48,695 nucleotides of DNA, from the IMG/VR virus record IMGVR_UViG_3300022413_000016, positions 1-48,695 of that record; one strand, written 5' to 3'. Position 1 is the stretch's first letter; the number at the start of each line of letters is the position of its first letter. Source of the DNA: a virus. This document shows, one piece after another, positions 1-6,792 of the stretch. Below the pieces are notes generated by a model, which made no database searches, was not told the origin of the DNA, and saw nothing but the letters and a program-made list of their open reading frames with translations. The position numbers and the translations under genes were made by a program.

Positions 1-168
1 GACTCCCTTGAGAAAATAGCCAACGCCCAGCGGCGCCTAGAGCCCGAGGCCGACGTACTAATCGCGTGGGCGTGCGAGGCCCTAGGCTTATCGGTCGATT
101 GGCTCGACGGGCTCGCTCTAAAAATATGGGAGGAGCGAGCCCGACGGGCTTCGCCCGACAATGGCTAG
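1..168 (+). CDS. 3' part of a small gene that crosses the circular join
   Basis: This is the end of the gene that starts at 48542; joined across the repeat it encodes 63 residues. The protein begins MGKENDYRLALEKIANAQRR and ends in ASPDNG. It has no recognised domain and looks like a short helical protein. Its stop (166-168) overlaps the start of the gpW-like gene at 161 by 8 bases, so the two are probably translated together. It lies directly after the large propeller protein gene. Function unknown. Confidence 0.7.
   Translation, partial: DSLEKIANAQRRLEPEADVLIAWACEALGLSVDWLDGLALKIWEERARRASPDNG
5..130. repeat. Left copy of 126-bp terminal direct repeat
   Basis: Identical to 48570-48695. Just before it the left end reads GACT-CCC while the right end reads GACTCG-CCC, a 2-base difference at the extreme left edge. 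One gene reads continuously across the join, so the molecule is circular or circularly permuted. The overlap is close to common assembler k-mer sizes, so it may be an assembly overlap rather than a physical terminal repeat. Confidence 0.95.
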
Positions 169-481
169 CGAACCGGCGCCGGTTGCGACCGGCTGGACAG
201 TAGATCACCTAAAGTCGATCGAGGACGCGATCGCTTCGGGCGCCTCGACGGTGCGCTATCAAACCGAGCAGGGCGAGCGCGAGGTCCGCTACCAGAGCCT
301 CGAGGCCTTGCTTACGCTCTGGCGGACGTTGCGGGTCGAGCTCGGCCAGGCGCAACGCGGAAGCGGGGATATCTACGGGCATTTCCGAAAGGGCCTCGAG
401 CAGGGCGGAGCGCCCGACCGCGACACGTTCGATCTCAACCTCGTTCCGGGGCAGGCCTGGCAGGATCCGCGGTTCGGATAG
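161..481 (+). CDS. gpW-like head-tail joining protein paralog
   Basis: This 106-residue protein resembles the gpW-like protein at 14653: both carry an AIASG...VRYQTEQGEREVRY block near residues 25-45, the beta-hairpin region of the gpW fold. A 34-base stretch (260-293) is identical to 14725-14758, so the two copies diverged recently or exchanged DNA. gpW proteins sit between portal and tail and close the filled head. This copy is far from the head module and has a longer, unrelated C-terminus rich in Gly, Asp and Pro (residues about 68-106). It may be a divergent second connector or a protein with a new role. It converges with the leftward gene ending at 501. Confidence 0.7.
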   Translation: MASEPAPVATGWTVDHLKSIEDAIASGASTVRYQTEQGEREVRYQSLEALLTLWRTLRVELGQAQRGSGDIYGHFRKGLEQGGAPDRDTFDLNLVPGQAWQDPRFG

Positions 482-500
482 CCGATCGGGGGCCATTTCG

Positions 501-1370
501 TTACTCCTGGTTTAGGGGGTTGACGCATCCGGCGGCCCGAATGGCGCCGGCGAGATCGTATCTCGAGGCCCTGGCGCCGACGGTGGCGACCCAGGCCCCG
601 AGGTCCTCGGGGGGGCTCTGGCGCAGGGTGGCGAGGGCGGCGAGGGCCAGGGCGCCGGCGAGCCGCCAGGGCTCGAGCAGGAAGCGGGCGCCGGCCTGGA
701 TCCCGAAGCGCACCCCTCGGGCGGCCAGAGCTCCTAGGGCGCTCTCTGGCGGCTCGCGGACCAGGCGAATGATATCCGTCGCGCTCCAGGCTCCGCCGGG
801 AACAGGCGCCCGCCGGCGCTCCAGGATGCCCCGCAGCGGGGCGAGGGCCTGGCGCACGGCACCGGCGGCCCAATCGGCCCCGAATGTCTGGCGCCAACGG
901 TCGGGCGAGTAGCGCGCGCGCCGGTAGACCTCGGGGGAGTAGCGCCGGAAGCGTGCCCACCATACCGCCCAGGAATTCCGGTCGATAACGTGTATCGTAT
1001 CGGGGTAGCGTGGGCGTCGCTCGGGGTGGAGCGGGTCCCGCGTCACGGGGAGCCAATCGCCCGGCGAGCAAAGGATCGCGCCCAGGTCCGAGAGTGCCTT
1101 TAGGTGCGATCTCATGGAGCGGAGGGTCGGCGGCCCGTGGGGATCGGGCCAGATGCGGCGCAGGCCTTCCGCTCCGACTCGCGCCACGGCCCCGGGCACG
1201 TACCAGGGGCGCCGGAGACGCCTTCCCCTGGGCGCTCGTCGCTCCAGGAGCAGGAGGAGGATACGGGCGCGCACGCGCCGGCAATCGCTACGGCGCGATC
1301 CCTGGCGGACCAGATCGGCGAGACGGGGGGCGCGACGGTGGAGCTCGACGAGCTCCTCGGGCTCGAGCAT
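501..1370 (-). CDS. Putative replication initiator (winged-helix-like)
   Basis: One of only three leftward genes in the window; 289 residues if started at the ATG at 1370, whose first residues are MLEPEELVELHRR. An ATG at 1643 is also in frame, but the added 91 residues look noncoding and would cover the iteron-like repeats. The middle segment (about residues 90-130) reads like a DNA-binding winged helix: a helical stretch LRSMRSHLKALSDLGAILC followed by Arg-rich strand residues. The protein is strongly basic. Its position just downstream of DnaA boxes and three 14-bp-spaced repeats is what suggests an initiator. I do not recognise the family, so an unrelated DNA-binding protein is possible. 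Confidence 0.45.
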   Translation of the reverse strand: MLEPEELVELHRRAPRLADLVRQGSRRSDCRRVRARILLLLLERRAPRGRRLRRPWYVPGAVARVGAEGLRRIWPDPHGPPTLRSMRSHLKALSDLGAILCSPGDWLPVTRDPLHPERRPRYPDTIHVIDRNSWAVWWARFRRYSPEVYRRARYSPDRWRQTFGADWAAGAVRQALAPLRGILERRRAPVPGGAWSATDIIRLVREPPESALGALAARGVRFGIQAGARFLLEPWRLAGALALAALATLRQSPPEDLGAWVATVGARASRYDLAGAIRAAGCVNPLNQE

Positions 1371-1373
1371 TAG

Positions 1374-1394
1374 GGGCGATTCTCTTTTCGGCGG
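1374..1394. repeat. 21-bp direct repeat, copy 1
   Basis: Identical over 21 bases to 1712-1732; the core reads GGCGATTCTCTTTTCGGC. This copy sits 3 bases upstream of the leftward gene start at 1370. On the minus strand it contains a purine run (AAAAGAGAA) that could act as a weak ribosome binding site. The two copies bracket the DnaA boxes and iteron-like repeats, so they may be binding sites for a regulator or initiator. Confidence 0.75.
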
Positions 1395-1571
1395 TTCCTG
1401 GGGCGAACGCGACCGGGGGAGGGGGGGTCTCGCCGTCAATGGCTCGCCGGCGCCTGGCCGGTTCGCATGGCTCCGTCTAGTCCTCCCGCGGCCGCAAGCC
1501 GACTTTACGCACCCGCCGGCGAATGCAAATACCCGGGCCGGAAAACCGGCGCGTTCGGTTCCCGTTTCTGC

Positions 1572-1591
1572 TGTGGAAAAATTGTGGATAA
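1572..1591. promoter_or_regulatory. Two DnaA boxes one helical turn apart
   Basis: TGTGGATAA at 1583-1591 is an exact reverse complement of the bacterial DnaA box TTATCCACA. TGTGGAAAA at 1572-1580 differs from it at one base and starts 11 bases earlier, so both lie on the same face of the helix. The pair lies about 40 bases from the iteron-like repeats. Confidence 0.6.
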
Positions 1592-1631
1592 CTACCGGGG
1601 TAGGACTAGCGCGGCGGCCCCCGGAACTTTC

Positions 1632-1673
1632 ACCCTTAAGCATTAACCCCTAAGAAAGAACCCTAAACGGGGC
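1632..1673. repeat. Three iteron-like repeats with a 14-bp period
   Basis: ACCCTTAAG begins at 1632, ACCCCTAAG at 1646 and ACCCTAAAC at 1660, exactly 14 bases apart each time. Consensus ACCCYTAAG. Iteron plasmids and plasmid prophages carry such arrays as initiator binding sites. Only three units are visible and the third is weaker, so chance similarity cannot be ruled out. Confidence 0.5.
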
Positions 1674-1711
1674 GTTGCTCGCATCCGGGGCGGTTTGCCG
1701 CTATTCAAGGA

Positions 1712-1732
1712 GGGCGATTCTCTTTTCGGCGG
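1712..1732. repeat. 21-bp direct repeat, copy 2
   Basis: Identical to 1374-1394 and 338 bases away, in the same orientation. It lies upstream of the rightward gene at 1835 on the far side of the iteron-like repeats. Confidence 0.75.
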
Positions 1733-1735
1733 CCG

Positions 1736-1782
1736 GCTCCGAGGGTCCGCCCTGGGGCGCCCTGGTGGAGACACCTCGGAGC
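1736..1782 (+). promoter_or_regulatory. Inverted repeat in the leader of the gene at 1835
   Basis: GCTCCGAGG (1736-1744) pairs perfectly with CCTCGGAGC (1774-1782) around a 29-base GC-rich loop. There is no U-run after it, so it is more likely a leader structure or protein-binding site than a terminator. Confidence 0.4.
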
Positions 1783-1834
1783 CTGGGCCTAGGGGTCGGT
1801 CGCCTCTCCACCACAAACCAGGAACCCGCAACCA

Positions 1835-2101
1835 ATGAAAAACCCCAAAGTCGGCGACGCCGTCCGTTTGTTCCTGCACCACAACGGCCCTACGGAGGTC
1901 GAATACCGCGGCGAGGTCGTCAAGGTCCACAAAGGCCGACGACTCGACGTCCGGGTTACGCCCAAGGATGTATCGATCGTCGTAACCAACGTCCGGCACC
2001 GCGACGAAGCGGCCCAATACGTCAACTCGTGGGCGGCGATCCCGGAGTCGGATACCCCCGCAATCGTCACCACGCCCGACGCGTTCGAAACCGGACCGTA
2101 G
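1835..2101 (+). CDS. Hypothetical protein, 88 residues
   Basis: Starts at an ATG preceded by AGGAA nine bases upstream. The protein has an N-terminal beta-rich segment (KVGDAVRLFLHHNG, then YRGEVVKV) that looks like a small SH3-like or KOW-like barrel, followed by a mixed C-terminus. No family recognised. Its stop codon directly abuts the ATG at 2102, so it is probably co-translated with the basic protein that follows. Confidence 0.6.
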   Translation: MKNPKVGDAVRLFLHHNGPTEVEYRGEVVKVHKGRRLDVRVTPKDVSIVVTNVRHRDEAAQYVNSWAAIPESDTPAIVTTPDAFETGP

Positions 2102-2845
2102 ATGGTCGCGCCCTCCAAAGCGGCAGGCAGGACCGCCGGCAAAACCTTTCACGTCAAGGTACAGACTAATACGCCCTGGGTACGCCTGGCGATTAGCGAC
2201 GTCGCGCGGCGACAGATGCCTTTCGCAATGGCGCACGCGCTGACGATGACCGCCGGCTTTGCGCGCGACGACGTGCGCGATAACGTGGTGCGGAAATTCA
2301 CAATCCGAAACCAGTCGCTCTTGAGATCGGCTAAGGGGGGGTTTCTTGCCCAGCGGGCCGAGAAAAAAGACTGGCCCAACCCTCAAGCCGCGGTTTTTAC
2401 GCGGATGAACTTTTGGAAGCTCCACGAAACCGGCGGGCAAAAACGCCCGGAGCGCGGGGCGAAGCGAGTAGCGATCCCTACGAAGTTCACGATCCGCAAG
2501 GGGCGGCGCGGGGGAGGCGGCAAAAAGGCCGGGTCGATGAAGCCGAGCTTCAAGCCCAAAGCGATTCGCAAAAGGAAAACGGCACGCATCGAGGGCGACG
2601 AGCTGCGGGCCAAGGTGACCTCGGGCAACGCCCGCCGGCTGCGTTTCCCGATTTTCTACCTCCTCAAGCCGTCGGTACGCATAAAGCCCGAGCTCGAAAT
2701 GCGCGAGGTCGTGTTCGCGACCGCAAAGCGCCGGCTAAACCCGCAATTTAACCATTCGCTCGGCAAGGCGATCCGGACTGACAATAAAGGACCACGCAAC
2801 CGAAAAACCGCCGAGCGTCAAGCGCGCTCGGGCAGGAGGCCGTAA
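2102..2845 (+). CDS. Basic phage protein, possibly structural (tail completion-like)
   Basis: 247 residues, very rich in Lys and Arg. The N-terminal half (residues about 20-80, including SDVARRQMPFAMAHALTMTA and VRDNVVRKFTIRN) resembles proteins annotated as phage minor tail or head-tail completion components. The second half has a Gly/Lys-rich linker (KGRRGGGGKKAGSMKP, residues about 133-150) and a basic tail. It sits outside the main structural cluster, next to two small membrane proteins. The assignment is by resemblance only; a nucleic-acid-binding role is also possible. Confidence 0.5.
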   Translation: MVAPSKAAGRTAGKTFHVKVQTNTPWVRLAISDVARRQMPFAMAHALTMTAGFARDDVRDNVVRKFTIRNQSLLRSAKGGFLAQRAEKKDWPNPQAAVFTRMNFWKLHETGGQKRPERGAKRVAIPTKFTIRKGRRGGGGKKAGSMKPSFKPKAIRKRKTARIEGDELRAKVTSGNARRLRFPIFYLLKPSVRIKPELEMREVVFATAKRRLNPQFNHSLGKAIRTDNKGPRNRKTAERQARSGRRP

Positions 2846-2849
2846 TACA

Positions 2850-3047
2850 ATGACTACGAAACCGTTTTGGAAGTCCCGCACCCTTTGGGCAAATCTCGGA
2901 ATGCTCGTACTGTTCGGCGGATTGCCGGCGGCGGTGCCGACGCTCCAGGGCCATATCTCGCCCGAGCTCTACGTCCCGATCATGGCGCTAGCAAACGCCG
3001 CGCTGCGAATCGTTACGAACAAAGCCGTAGGCTTGAAAGCCCGCTAG
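2850..3047 (+). CDS. Small membrane protein, holin-like candidate
   Basis: 65 residues. A KSRTLWANLG start leads into a hydrophobic helix (residues about 14-32), and a second apolar stretch follows (about 40-55). The closing ALRIVTNKAVGL is a pattern seen in small phage membrane proteins often annotated as holins near lysis genes. The neighbouring gene also encodes a membrane protein. No endolysin is recognised nearby, so holin function is inference. Confidence 0.5.
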   Translation: MTTKPFWKSRTLWANLGMLVLFGGLPAAVPTLQGHISPELYVPIMALANAALRIVTNKAVGLKAR

Positions 3048-3048
3048 G

Positions 3049-3381
3049 GTGCCGGCTGGTAAGCAAAGCCCCGGGGCCGGGCCGACGCATGCGGATATTA
3101 TGGCGGCCCTAGGCAGGGTCCGCGAGGAGGCCCACAAAACGCGCGTACAGGACGACGCCGCGCACGGGCGCATTGACGCGGCCCTCGAGACCCTGGCCGA
3201 GGGCGTAACGGTTCTGACACAGCACCTCCACGGCCAGCCGGGCCGCCCGGGGCTACTGCAAATCGTGTCGATCATCCAGACCAAGGTCGCGGTGGGCGTT
3301 TGGGTCCTGGGGGTGGTCGCGGCCGCCCTCGTCGCCGGCGTGGTCGGGCTCTTTTGGGAAATGATCCCCCCAAAACCGTAA
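3049..3381 (+). CDS. Coiled-coil protein with C-terminal membrane helix (XhlA-like layout)
   Basis: Starts at a GTG one base after the preceding stop; 110 residues. The middle (about 18-65) is helical with a charged heptad-like pattern (LGRVREEAHKTRVQDDAAHG), and the C-terminus has one strong membrane helix (VGVWVLGVVAAALVAGVVGLF, about 82-102). A soluble coiled coil followed by a membrane helix is the layout of XhlA-type lysis accessory proteins. With the preceding gene it may form a holin pair; sequence family not confirmed. Confidence 0.5.
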   Translation: MPAGKQSPGAGPTHADIMAALGRVREEAHKTRVQDDAAHGRIDAALETLAEGVTVLTQHLHGQPGRPGLLQIVSIIQTKVAVGVWVLGVVAAALVAGVVGLFWEMIPPKP

Positions 3382-3388
3382 AGCCCGC

Positions 3389-3416
3389 TTGACACGGGGC
3401 CCGATAGGGCTAAGGT
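3389..3416 (+). promoter_or_regulatory. Sigma70-like promoter, leaderless geometry
   Basis: A perfect -35 TTGACA (3389-3394) lies 16 bases from a weak -10 TAAGGT (3411-3416). An ATG follows at 3423, about where transcription would start. The block GCTTGACAC is shared with the promoter at 41257, which has the same relation to its gene, so the two may be regulated together. Confidence 0.45.
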
Positions 3417-3422
3417 CCAGGC

Positions 3423-3515
3423 ATGGACAGGACCCTCGCCCATGCGACGCATTTCGAACTCCCTCGGGATCGCGAAACTCTAGCGGGGGCCTGTCCAACC
3501 ACACGAAAGGGGTAA
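3423..3515 (+). CDS. 30-residue peptide, possible leaderless leader peptide
   Basis: Reads MDRTLAHATHFELPRDRETL and on to TTRKG. The ATG has no upstream Shine-Dalgarno site and lies at the predicted transcription start. Its stop lies inside the ribosome binding site of the next gene (AAAGGGGTAA), five bases before the ATG at 3520. It could couple or attenuate translation of the operon, or be a chance frame. Confidence 0.3.
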   Translation: MDRTLAHATHFELPRDRETLAGACPTTRKG

Positions 3516-3519
3516 ACGA

Positions 3520-3777
3520 ATGGAATCGACGTATTGGATTGCGCAGGCGAACACGGGCGCGCGCGATCGGATGATTTTCCTCCACAACCAGAGCGACGAC
3601 GGGGGCGAGGCTTTCTATCTAGCCGGTCATCCGACGAAGTTTACGCGCGAGGAAGTGGTCGCGGGGTACACGCTCGTGCGCCCGCTCGACATATCGCCCG
3701 GCTCCGAGGATTGCGACCGCCGGAAGGGTGACCGGCGCCGAGGGGTAACGGTCGACGACGCAAGGGGGGCGGTATGA
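3520..3777 (+). CDS. Hypothetical protein, 85 residues
   Basis: Strong ribosome binding site AAAGGGG five bases upstream of the ATG. The first half is mixed and probably folded (YWIAQANTGARDRMIFLHNQ); the C-terminus is charged (DCDRRKGDRRRG). No family recognised. It is the first long gene behind the promoter at 3389 and overlaps the next gene by ATGA. Confidence 0.6.
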   Translation: MESTYWIAQANTGARDRMIFLHNQSDDGGEAFYLAGHPTKFTREEVVAGYTLVRPLDISPGSEDCDRRKGDRRRGVTVDDARGAV

Positions 3778-4067
3778 AAGCGGAGAACGTATCAGAGGAG
3801 GCGGCCCGACTTGGGCGCGCATACCGAAAGGAGCGGGACGCCGGCGCGCGCGCTTCCCGCTGCACTATCGCGGGGCGCCTACACGTAAACGACTCGGCGC
3901 ACGAACACCACGCCGCCGACCCCGGTTTCGACGTGCCGGCTCTATGGATCGCAACGCTACGTAACGAATCGGGCGACCCTGTCGCCTCGGCCGAAGGCGA
4001 GACGGCCTACGAAGCAATCGCAAACGCCCGGGCGCTCGCCGAGGCCTGGAATGCACAAGGGGCCTAG
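3774..4067 (+). CDS. Hypothetical protein, 97 residues
   Basis: Start overlaps the previous stop as ATGA. An N-terminal Ala/Arg-rich helix is followed by a His-containing segment (DSAHEHHAADPG, about 40-51), a WIATLRNESGDPVASAEGE beta segment and a closing helix. This order looks like a compact double-stranded-RNA-binding-like or HicB-like alpha/beta protein, but no family is recognised. Confidence 0.55.
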   Translation: MKAENVSEEAARLGRAYRKERDAGARASRCTIAGRLHVNDSAHEHHAADPGFDVPALWIATLRNESGDPVASAEGETAYEAIANARALAEAWNAQGA

Positions 4068-4079
4068 AAGGAACGCACA

Positions 4080-4385
4080 ATGCCCGAAATCGTAACGCCC
4101 TCCCCTGCCGTACTCGCAAGCGCCGCAACGGGTCCGAAGGTCTCGACGCCGCCCGACCCGCTCGCGAACGCGCCCGAGCTGGCAACCCTAGATCCGTTTA
4201 TTGGCAAGCGTCGCCAAAACGGAACGGGCATCGAAAAGGAAATAATCGCCGACTACGACCGCGTGCTCGAGAGCGCCCTTGTCCGCCTGGGGTGGGTAGA
4301 GGCGCGATACCTTGAGTATGCGGCCGACGCGGCTTACGTGCGCGCGCTTCGTAAGACGTTGCGCCAGCTACTTGCCGAGCAATGA
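4080..4385 (+). CDS. Hypothetical protein, 101 residues
   Basis: A Pro/Ala-rich disordered N-terminus (about 1-45) precedes a helical C-terminal half beginning GTGIEKEIIADYDRVLESA. The stop overlaps the start of the next gene as ATGA. No family recognised; probably a small accessory protein made with its downstream neighbour. Confidence 0.55.
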   Translation: MPEIVTPSPAVLASAATGPKVSTPPDPLANAPELATLDPFIGKRRQNGTGIEKEIIADYDRVLESALVRLGWVEARYLEYAADAAYVRALRKTLRQLLAEQ

Positions 4386-4894
4386 AGCAAGCCGGCCTAT
4401 ACGACGACGACCTCGTCGCGTGCCTACGCGCCCAGGTTCGGACGTTGCGGAAAACCGCAAAGGGCGGGGTTTGCCCCGTGTGCGACCAGTACGTAAAGGA
4501 ATACCCGCGCATGATCGACGGCCAGAGCGCCTACCTGCTGATTCGGCTCGTCCTGGCCTGGCAACGGGAGCCGCGGCCGTATTCGATCCACGAGCTCCCC
4601 TATATCCAGGGCCGGCGGGGTGGGGGCGATTTCGCAAAGCTCCGCTATTGGGGGCTTATCGTCGGCGAGGAAAACGAGGAAACGCGCAAGCGGGCCTCGG
4701 GGATTTGGAGCCCGACCGCGCAAGGAATCGCCTTTGTTATGCGCGAGGCGCGCGTCCCGAAGCGGTGCTACGTTTACAACGGCAAACCGGATTCCTTTTC
4801 AAGCGATACGGTCGAGGTCGTCGAGTGCCTGGGCGAGCGTTTCGACTACGCCGCTCTTATGGCCGAGGCGGTCCCACAATGGGCGAACCAATGA
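4382..4894 (+). CDS. Hypothetical protein with N-terminal zinc knuckle
   Basis: 170 residues. A single CPVC pair sits at about 31-34 after a helical start, suggesting half of a zinc site or a redox-type CxxC. The rest looks alpha/beta, with a LRYWGLIVGEENEETRKRAS block that could be a winged-helix hairpin. The segment SIHELPYI...FAKLRYWGLI fits a winged-helix reading-head pattern. No named family. Translation is coupled to the genes on both sides by ATGA overlaps. Confidence 0.55.
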   Translation: MKQAGLYDDDLVACLRAQVRTLRKTAKGGVCPVCDQYVKEYPRMIDGQSAYLLIRLVLAWQREPRPYSIHELPYIQGRRGGGDFAKLRYWGLIVGEENEETRKRASGIWSPTAQGIAFVMREARVPKRCYVYNGKPDSFSSDTVEVVECLGERFDYAALMAEAVPQWANQ

Positions 4895-6750
4895 GCAAGA
4901 CACAGACACCGACTGAGGCGCTGCGGGGGCTGGTGGATGCGGTTGACCGCTCGTATGCAGAGGGCCTCCTAGACCCTGTCAGCCTGGAGGCCGCCCGCGC
5001 TGCGCTCAGGGAGGCGAAGGCGGACCCGTGGCAAGAGCTGGTCGGCAAGACGTTCAAGCCCGTCGAGCAGGGCGCGGGGGACAGCCCCGATCCAGTCCCT
5101 GGCGACTACGTCCTGGCTACGAAGTACGAAGACGGCGATCCCGGCGATCAGTGGGCCGTCGGGTTCCTGCAACATGTCGTAACCCATGCGGACTATGATC
5201 GGCGATTCGTCGTGGTCGATGTCAACGGTGAACCATTCCGCGCGAACGGGTTTCGCCGTGCCGAGAAAGTCTCAGGCGTCCGTGGTGGGTGGATCTTGAA
5301 ACAGAAAGAGCAGATTGAGGCAGGTGACGCCAGCCTGTGGTACTACGCGACGTGCCCGATGGGCACGGGGGACAGCCCCGAAGCCAAGACGGTAAGCGAC
5401 GCTGTGGATGCTGGCTTCAACAGGCTGGCGGATGCGAGGGAGGGCCCTCGCGCTCCCCTGGACACGCTGCTCGACACGTTCGAGGCCCTGACCAACCTCT
5501 GCGAGCACACCCCCGAGGAAGACGTAGGCACCGGGATCTGCCGCCCACCGATTGCGAAAAACACCCGCGAGCGTATGCGCGCACAGTTGACCGCAGCACG
5601 CGCTCCCCTGCGTTGCCAGTCATGCAACTGCAAGATTCCGCTGCCGAATGTTTGCGGGGAGTGTGAGGGGCAGCCGCCCCGCACATCCGCTTGCCCTGAG
5701 TGTGGCAGCACTGACCCGAAGGCGACGGCATCGACTTGCCCGGTGTGCGAAGACTACCTCGCGCATTTCGAGCTCGGGTTTTATCGTTCAAGCCCGTCGA
5801 GCAGGGCGCTGCGGGCGCTGCTGGAACGCATCGACGAGGACGGGCCGGGACCCTGCTCCCTCATTGTGCAGGCCCCGACGGCCAGCACGTTTGAAGACCC
5901 GGCGCTTGCCGCCGCCCGCGCTGCGCTCAGGGAGGCGGAGATCGACCCCACCAAGACGATGTACCCGCGGGGTGCGGGGGACAGCCCCGAAGCCACGGAA
6001 CCGAACACCGTTAGGCCCCAACAAAACCCGGAGGTTTGTCGAGCAGTAGAGCCAGGGGAGACTGCCGCCAACGACTCAAGCCCTGGCACGGGTGGGGCCG
6101 CCATAACGAAGGGGGATGCCAGCGCTTCGGCCAGTGCATCCCCCACTTCCACCAAGGCGGATGCGAGGGAGGGCCCTCGCGCTCCCCTGGGAGAGAAGCC
6201 GAACGATGTGGCTGAGTATTGGTATCAGAAGTGCATAGCGGCGACGCTTGAAGCCGACTCCCTCCGCGCCCAGCTCCGTGAGCGCCCCAACCCCACCGAA
6301 TTCGAGCAGCGAACGTGCTGCCCTAGGTGTGCTTCGTTCGATGTCCAAGAGTACATGGGCGGCGCGATGGCCTGCCTTGCTTGCGGGCATACGGACAATT
6401 GCGACGATGCCGACTGGCCCGAAATCTCGGCCGTGCGCCTTGAGCTTGAAACGCTGCGAGCCGCGCTCCGCGAGCGCCCCACCAGGGAAGAGGCGCTAGA
6501 GGCGGCGATGCTTTGGGCCGCGCACTACGAAGAGCTGTGCAAAACGAGCGGATCGCCCGCCATCGCCGAGCTGTACACATCGGCCGAAGACTGCCTCGAT
6601 GCCGTCCTAGCCAAGAGAGCGGAACAGGGGGAGGGTGAGCCTCAAGCCCAACAAGACTCCGAGGGAACCGCGAGTCCGGGGACACAGCAGGCCGCTAGTT
6701 CTACGCCCTCCCCCACCCAACCCCACTTGACGAACAAACCGGAGGCTTGA
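4891..6750 (+). CDS. Large modular zinc-ribbon protein of unknown function
   Basis: 619 residues from the ATG overlapping the previous stop; an ATG at 4879 would add four residues. Three Cys clusters that look like zinc ribbons are visible: CQSCNCKI...CGEC (about 229-245), CPECGSTD...CPVC (about 256-275) and CCPRCASF...CLACGH (about 478-500). Between them lie Ala/Glu-rich helices and Pro/Ser-rich linkers. Phrases such as ARAALRE, GDSPEA and AREGPRAPL recur, and so does their DNA, as if assembled from repeated pieces of related genes. Codon choice is plainer than in flanking genes, which suggests transfer. Zinc ribbons hint at nucleic-acid contact; function unknown. Confidence 0.55.
   Translation: MSKTQTPTEALRGLVDAVDRSYAEGLLDPVSLEAARAALREAKADPWQELVGKTFKPVEQGAGDSPDPVPGDYVLATKYEDGDPGDQWAVGFLQHVVTHADYDRRFVVVDVNGEPFRANGFRRAEKVSGVRGGWILKQKEQIEAGDASLWYYATCPMGTGDSPEAKTVSDAVDAGFNRLADAREGPRAPLDTLLDTFEALTNLCEHTPEEDVGTGICRPPIAKNTRERMRAQLTAARAPLRCQSCNCKIPLPNVCGECEGQPPRTSACPECGSTDPKATASTCPVCEDYLAHFELGFYRSSPSSRALRALLERIDEDGPGPCSLIVQAPTASTFEDPALAAARAALREAEIDPTKTMYPRGAGDSPEATEPNTVRPQQNPEVCRAVEPGETAANDSSPGTGGAAITKGDASASASASPTSTKADAREGPRAPLGEKPNDVAEYWYQKCIAATLEADSLRAQLRERPNPTEFEQRTCCPRCASFDVQEYMGGAMACLACGHTDNCDDADWPEISAVRLELETLRAALRERPTREEALEAAMLWAAHYEELCKTSGSPAIAELYTSAEDCLDAVLAKRAEQGEGEPQAQQDSEGTASPGTQQAASSTPSPTQPHLTNKPEA
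5427..5461. repeat. 35-bp direct repeat inside the zinc-ribbon gene, copy 1
   Basis: Identical to 6156-6190; core GATGCGAGGGAGGGCCCTCG. Both copies are read in the same frame, giving ADAREGPRAPL. It contains the inverted repeat GAGGGCCCTC. Confidence 0.8.
6156..6190. repeat. 35-bp direct repeat inside the zinc-ribbon gene, copy 2
   Basis: Identical to 5427-5461, 729 bases apart (a multiple of three). Deletion between the copies by recombination would keep the reading frame. Confidence 0.8.
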
Positions 6751-6753
6751 TCG

Positions 6754-6792
6754 ATGGTTGACGAACAAACCAACTTGCCCGGTGGTGGATGA
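6754..6792 (+). CDS. 12-residue peptide bridging two genes
   Basis: Reads MVDEQTNLPGGG and stops at a TGA embedded in ATGATG, where the next gene begins. The phrase GACGAACAAACC also occurs just before it inside the end of the zinc-ribbon gene (about 6729-6740), so this short frame may be a duplicated junction. It may serve only to carry ribosomes to the next start. Confidence 0.25.
   Translation: MVDEQTNLPGGG

Larger units (their letters stand above)
1371..1834. other. Noncoding origin-like region
   Basis: A 464-base gap between the leftward gene and the rightward gene at 1835, so the two are divergent. From left to right it holds a 21-bp repeat, a GCCGG-AAAA-CCGGC hairpin (1537-1550), two DnaA-box-like sites (1572-1591), a CTACC/GGTAG inverted repeat (1592-1603), three 14-bp-spaced repeats (1632-1673), the second 21-bp repeat, and a 9-bp inverted repeat (1736-1744 with 1774-1782). 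The segment around 1640-1668 is the most AT-rich part. This is the usual composition of an iteron-type replication origin; that it fires is inference. Confidence 0.55.

Noticed and set aside
5-130. Physical direct terminal repeats of the virion DNA
   Set aside because: Cannot be separated from an assembler overlap of about 127 bases; the gene across the join shows circularity but not the packaging mode.
373-1284. 303-residue minus-strand frame overlapping the leftward gene
   Set aside because: Arg/Pro/Ala-rich composition typical of a shadow frame; the overlapping frame 501-1370 has a more protein-like composition.
1632-1673. CRISPR-like array
   Set aside because: Only three short degenerate units without spacer-like sequence; the fixed 14-base period fits iterons better. 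No CRISPR array or cas gene is seen.
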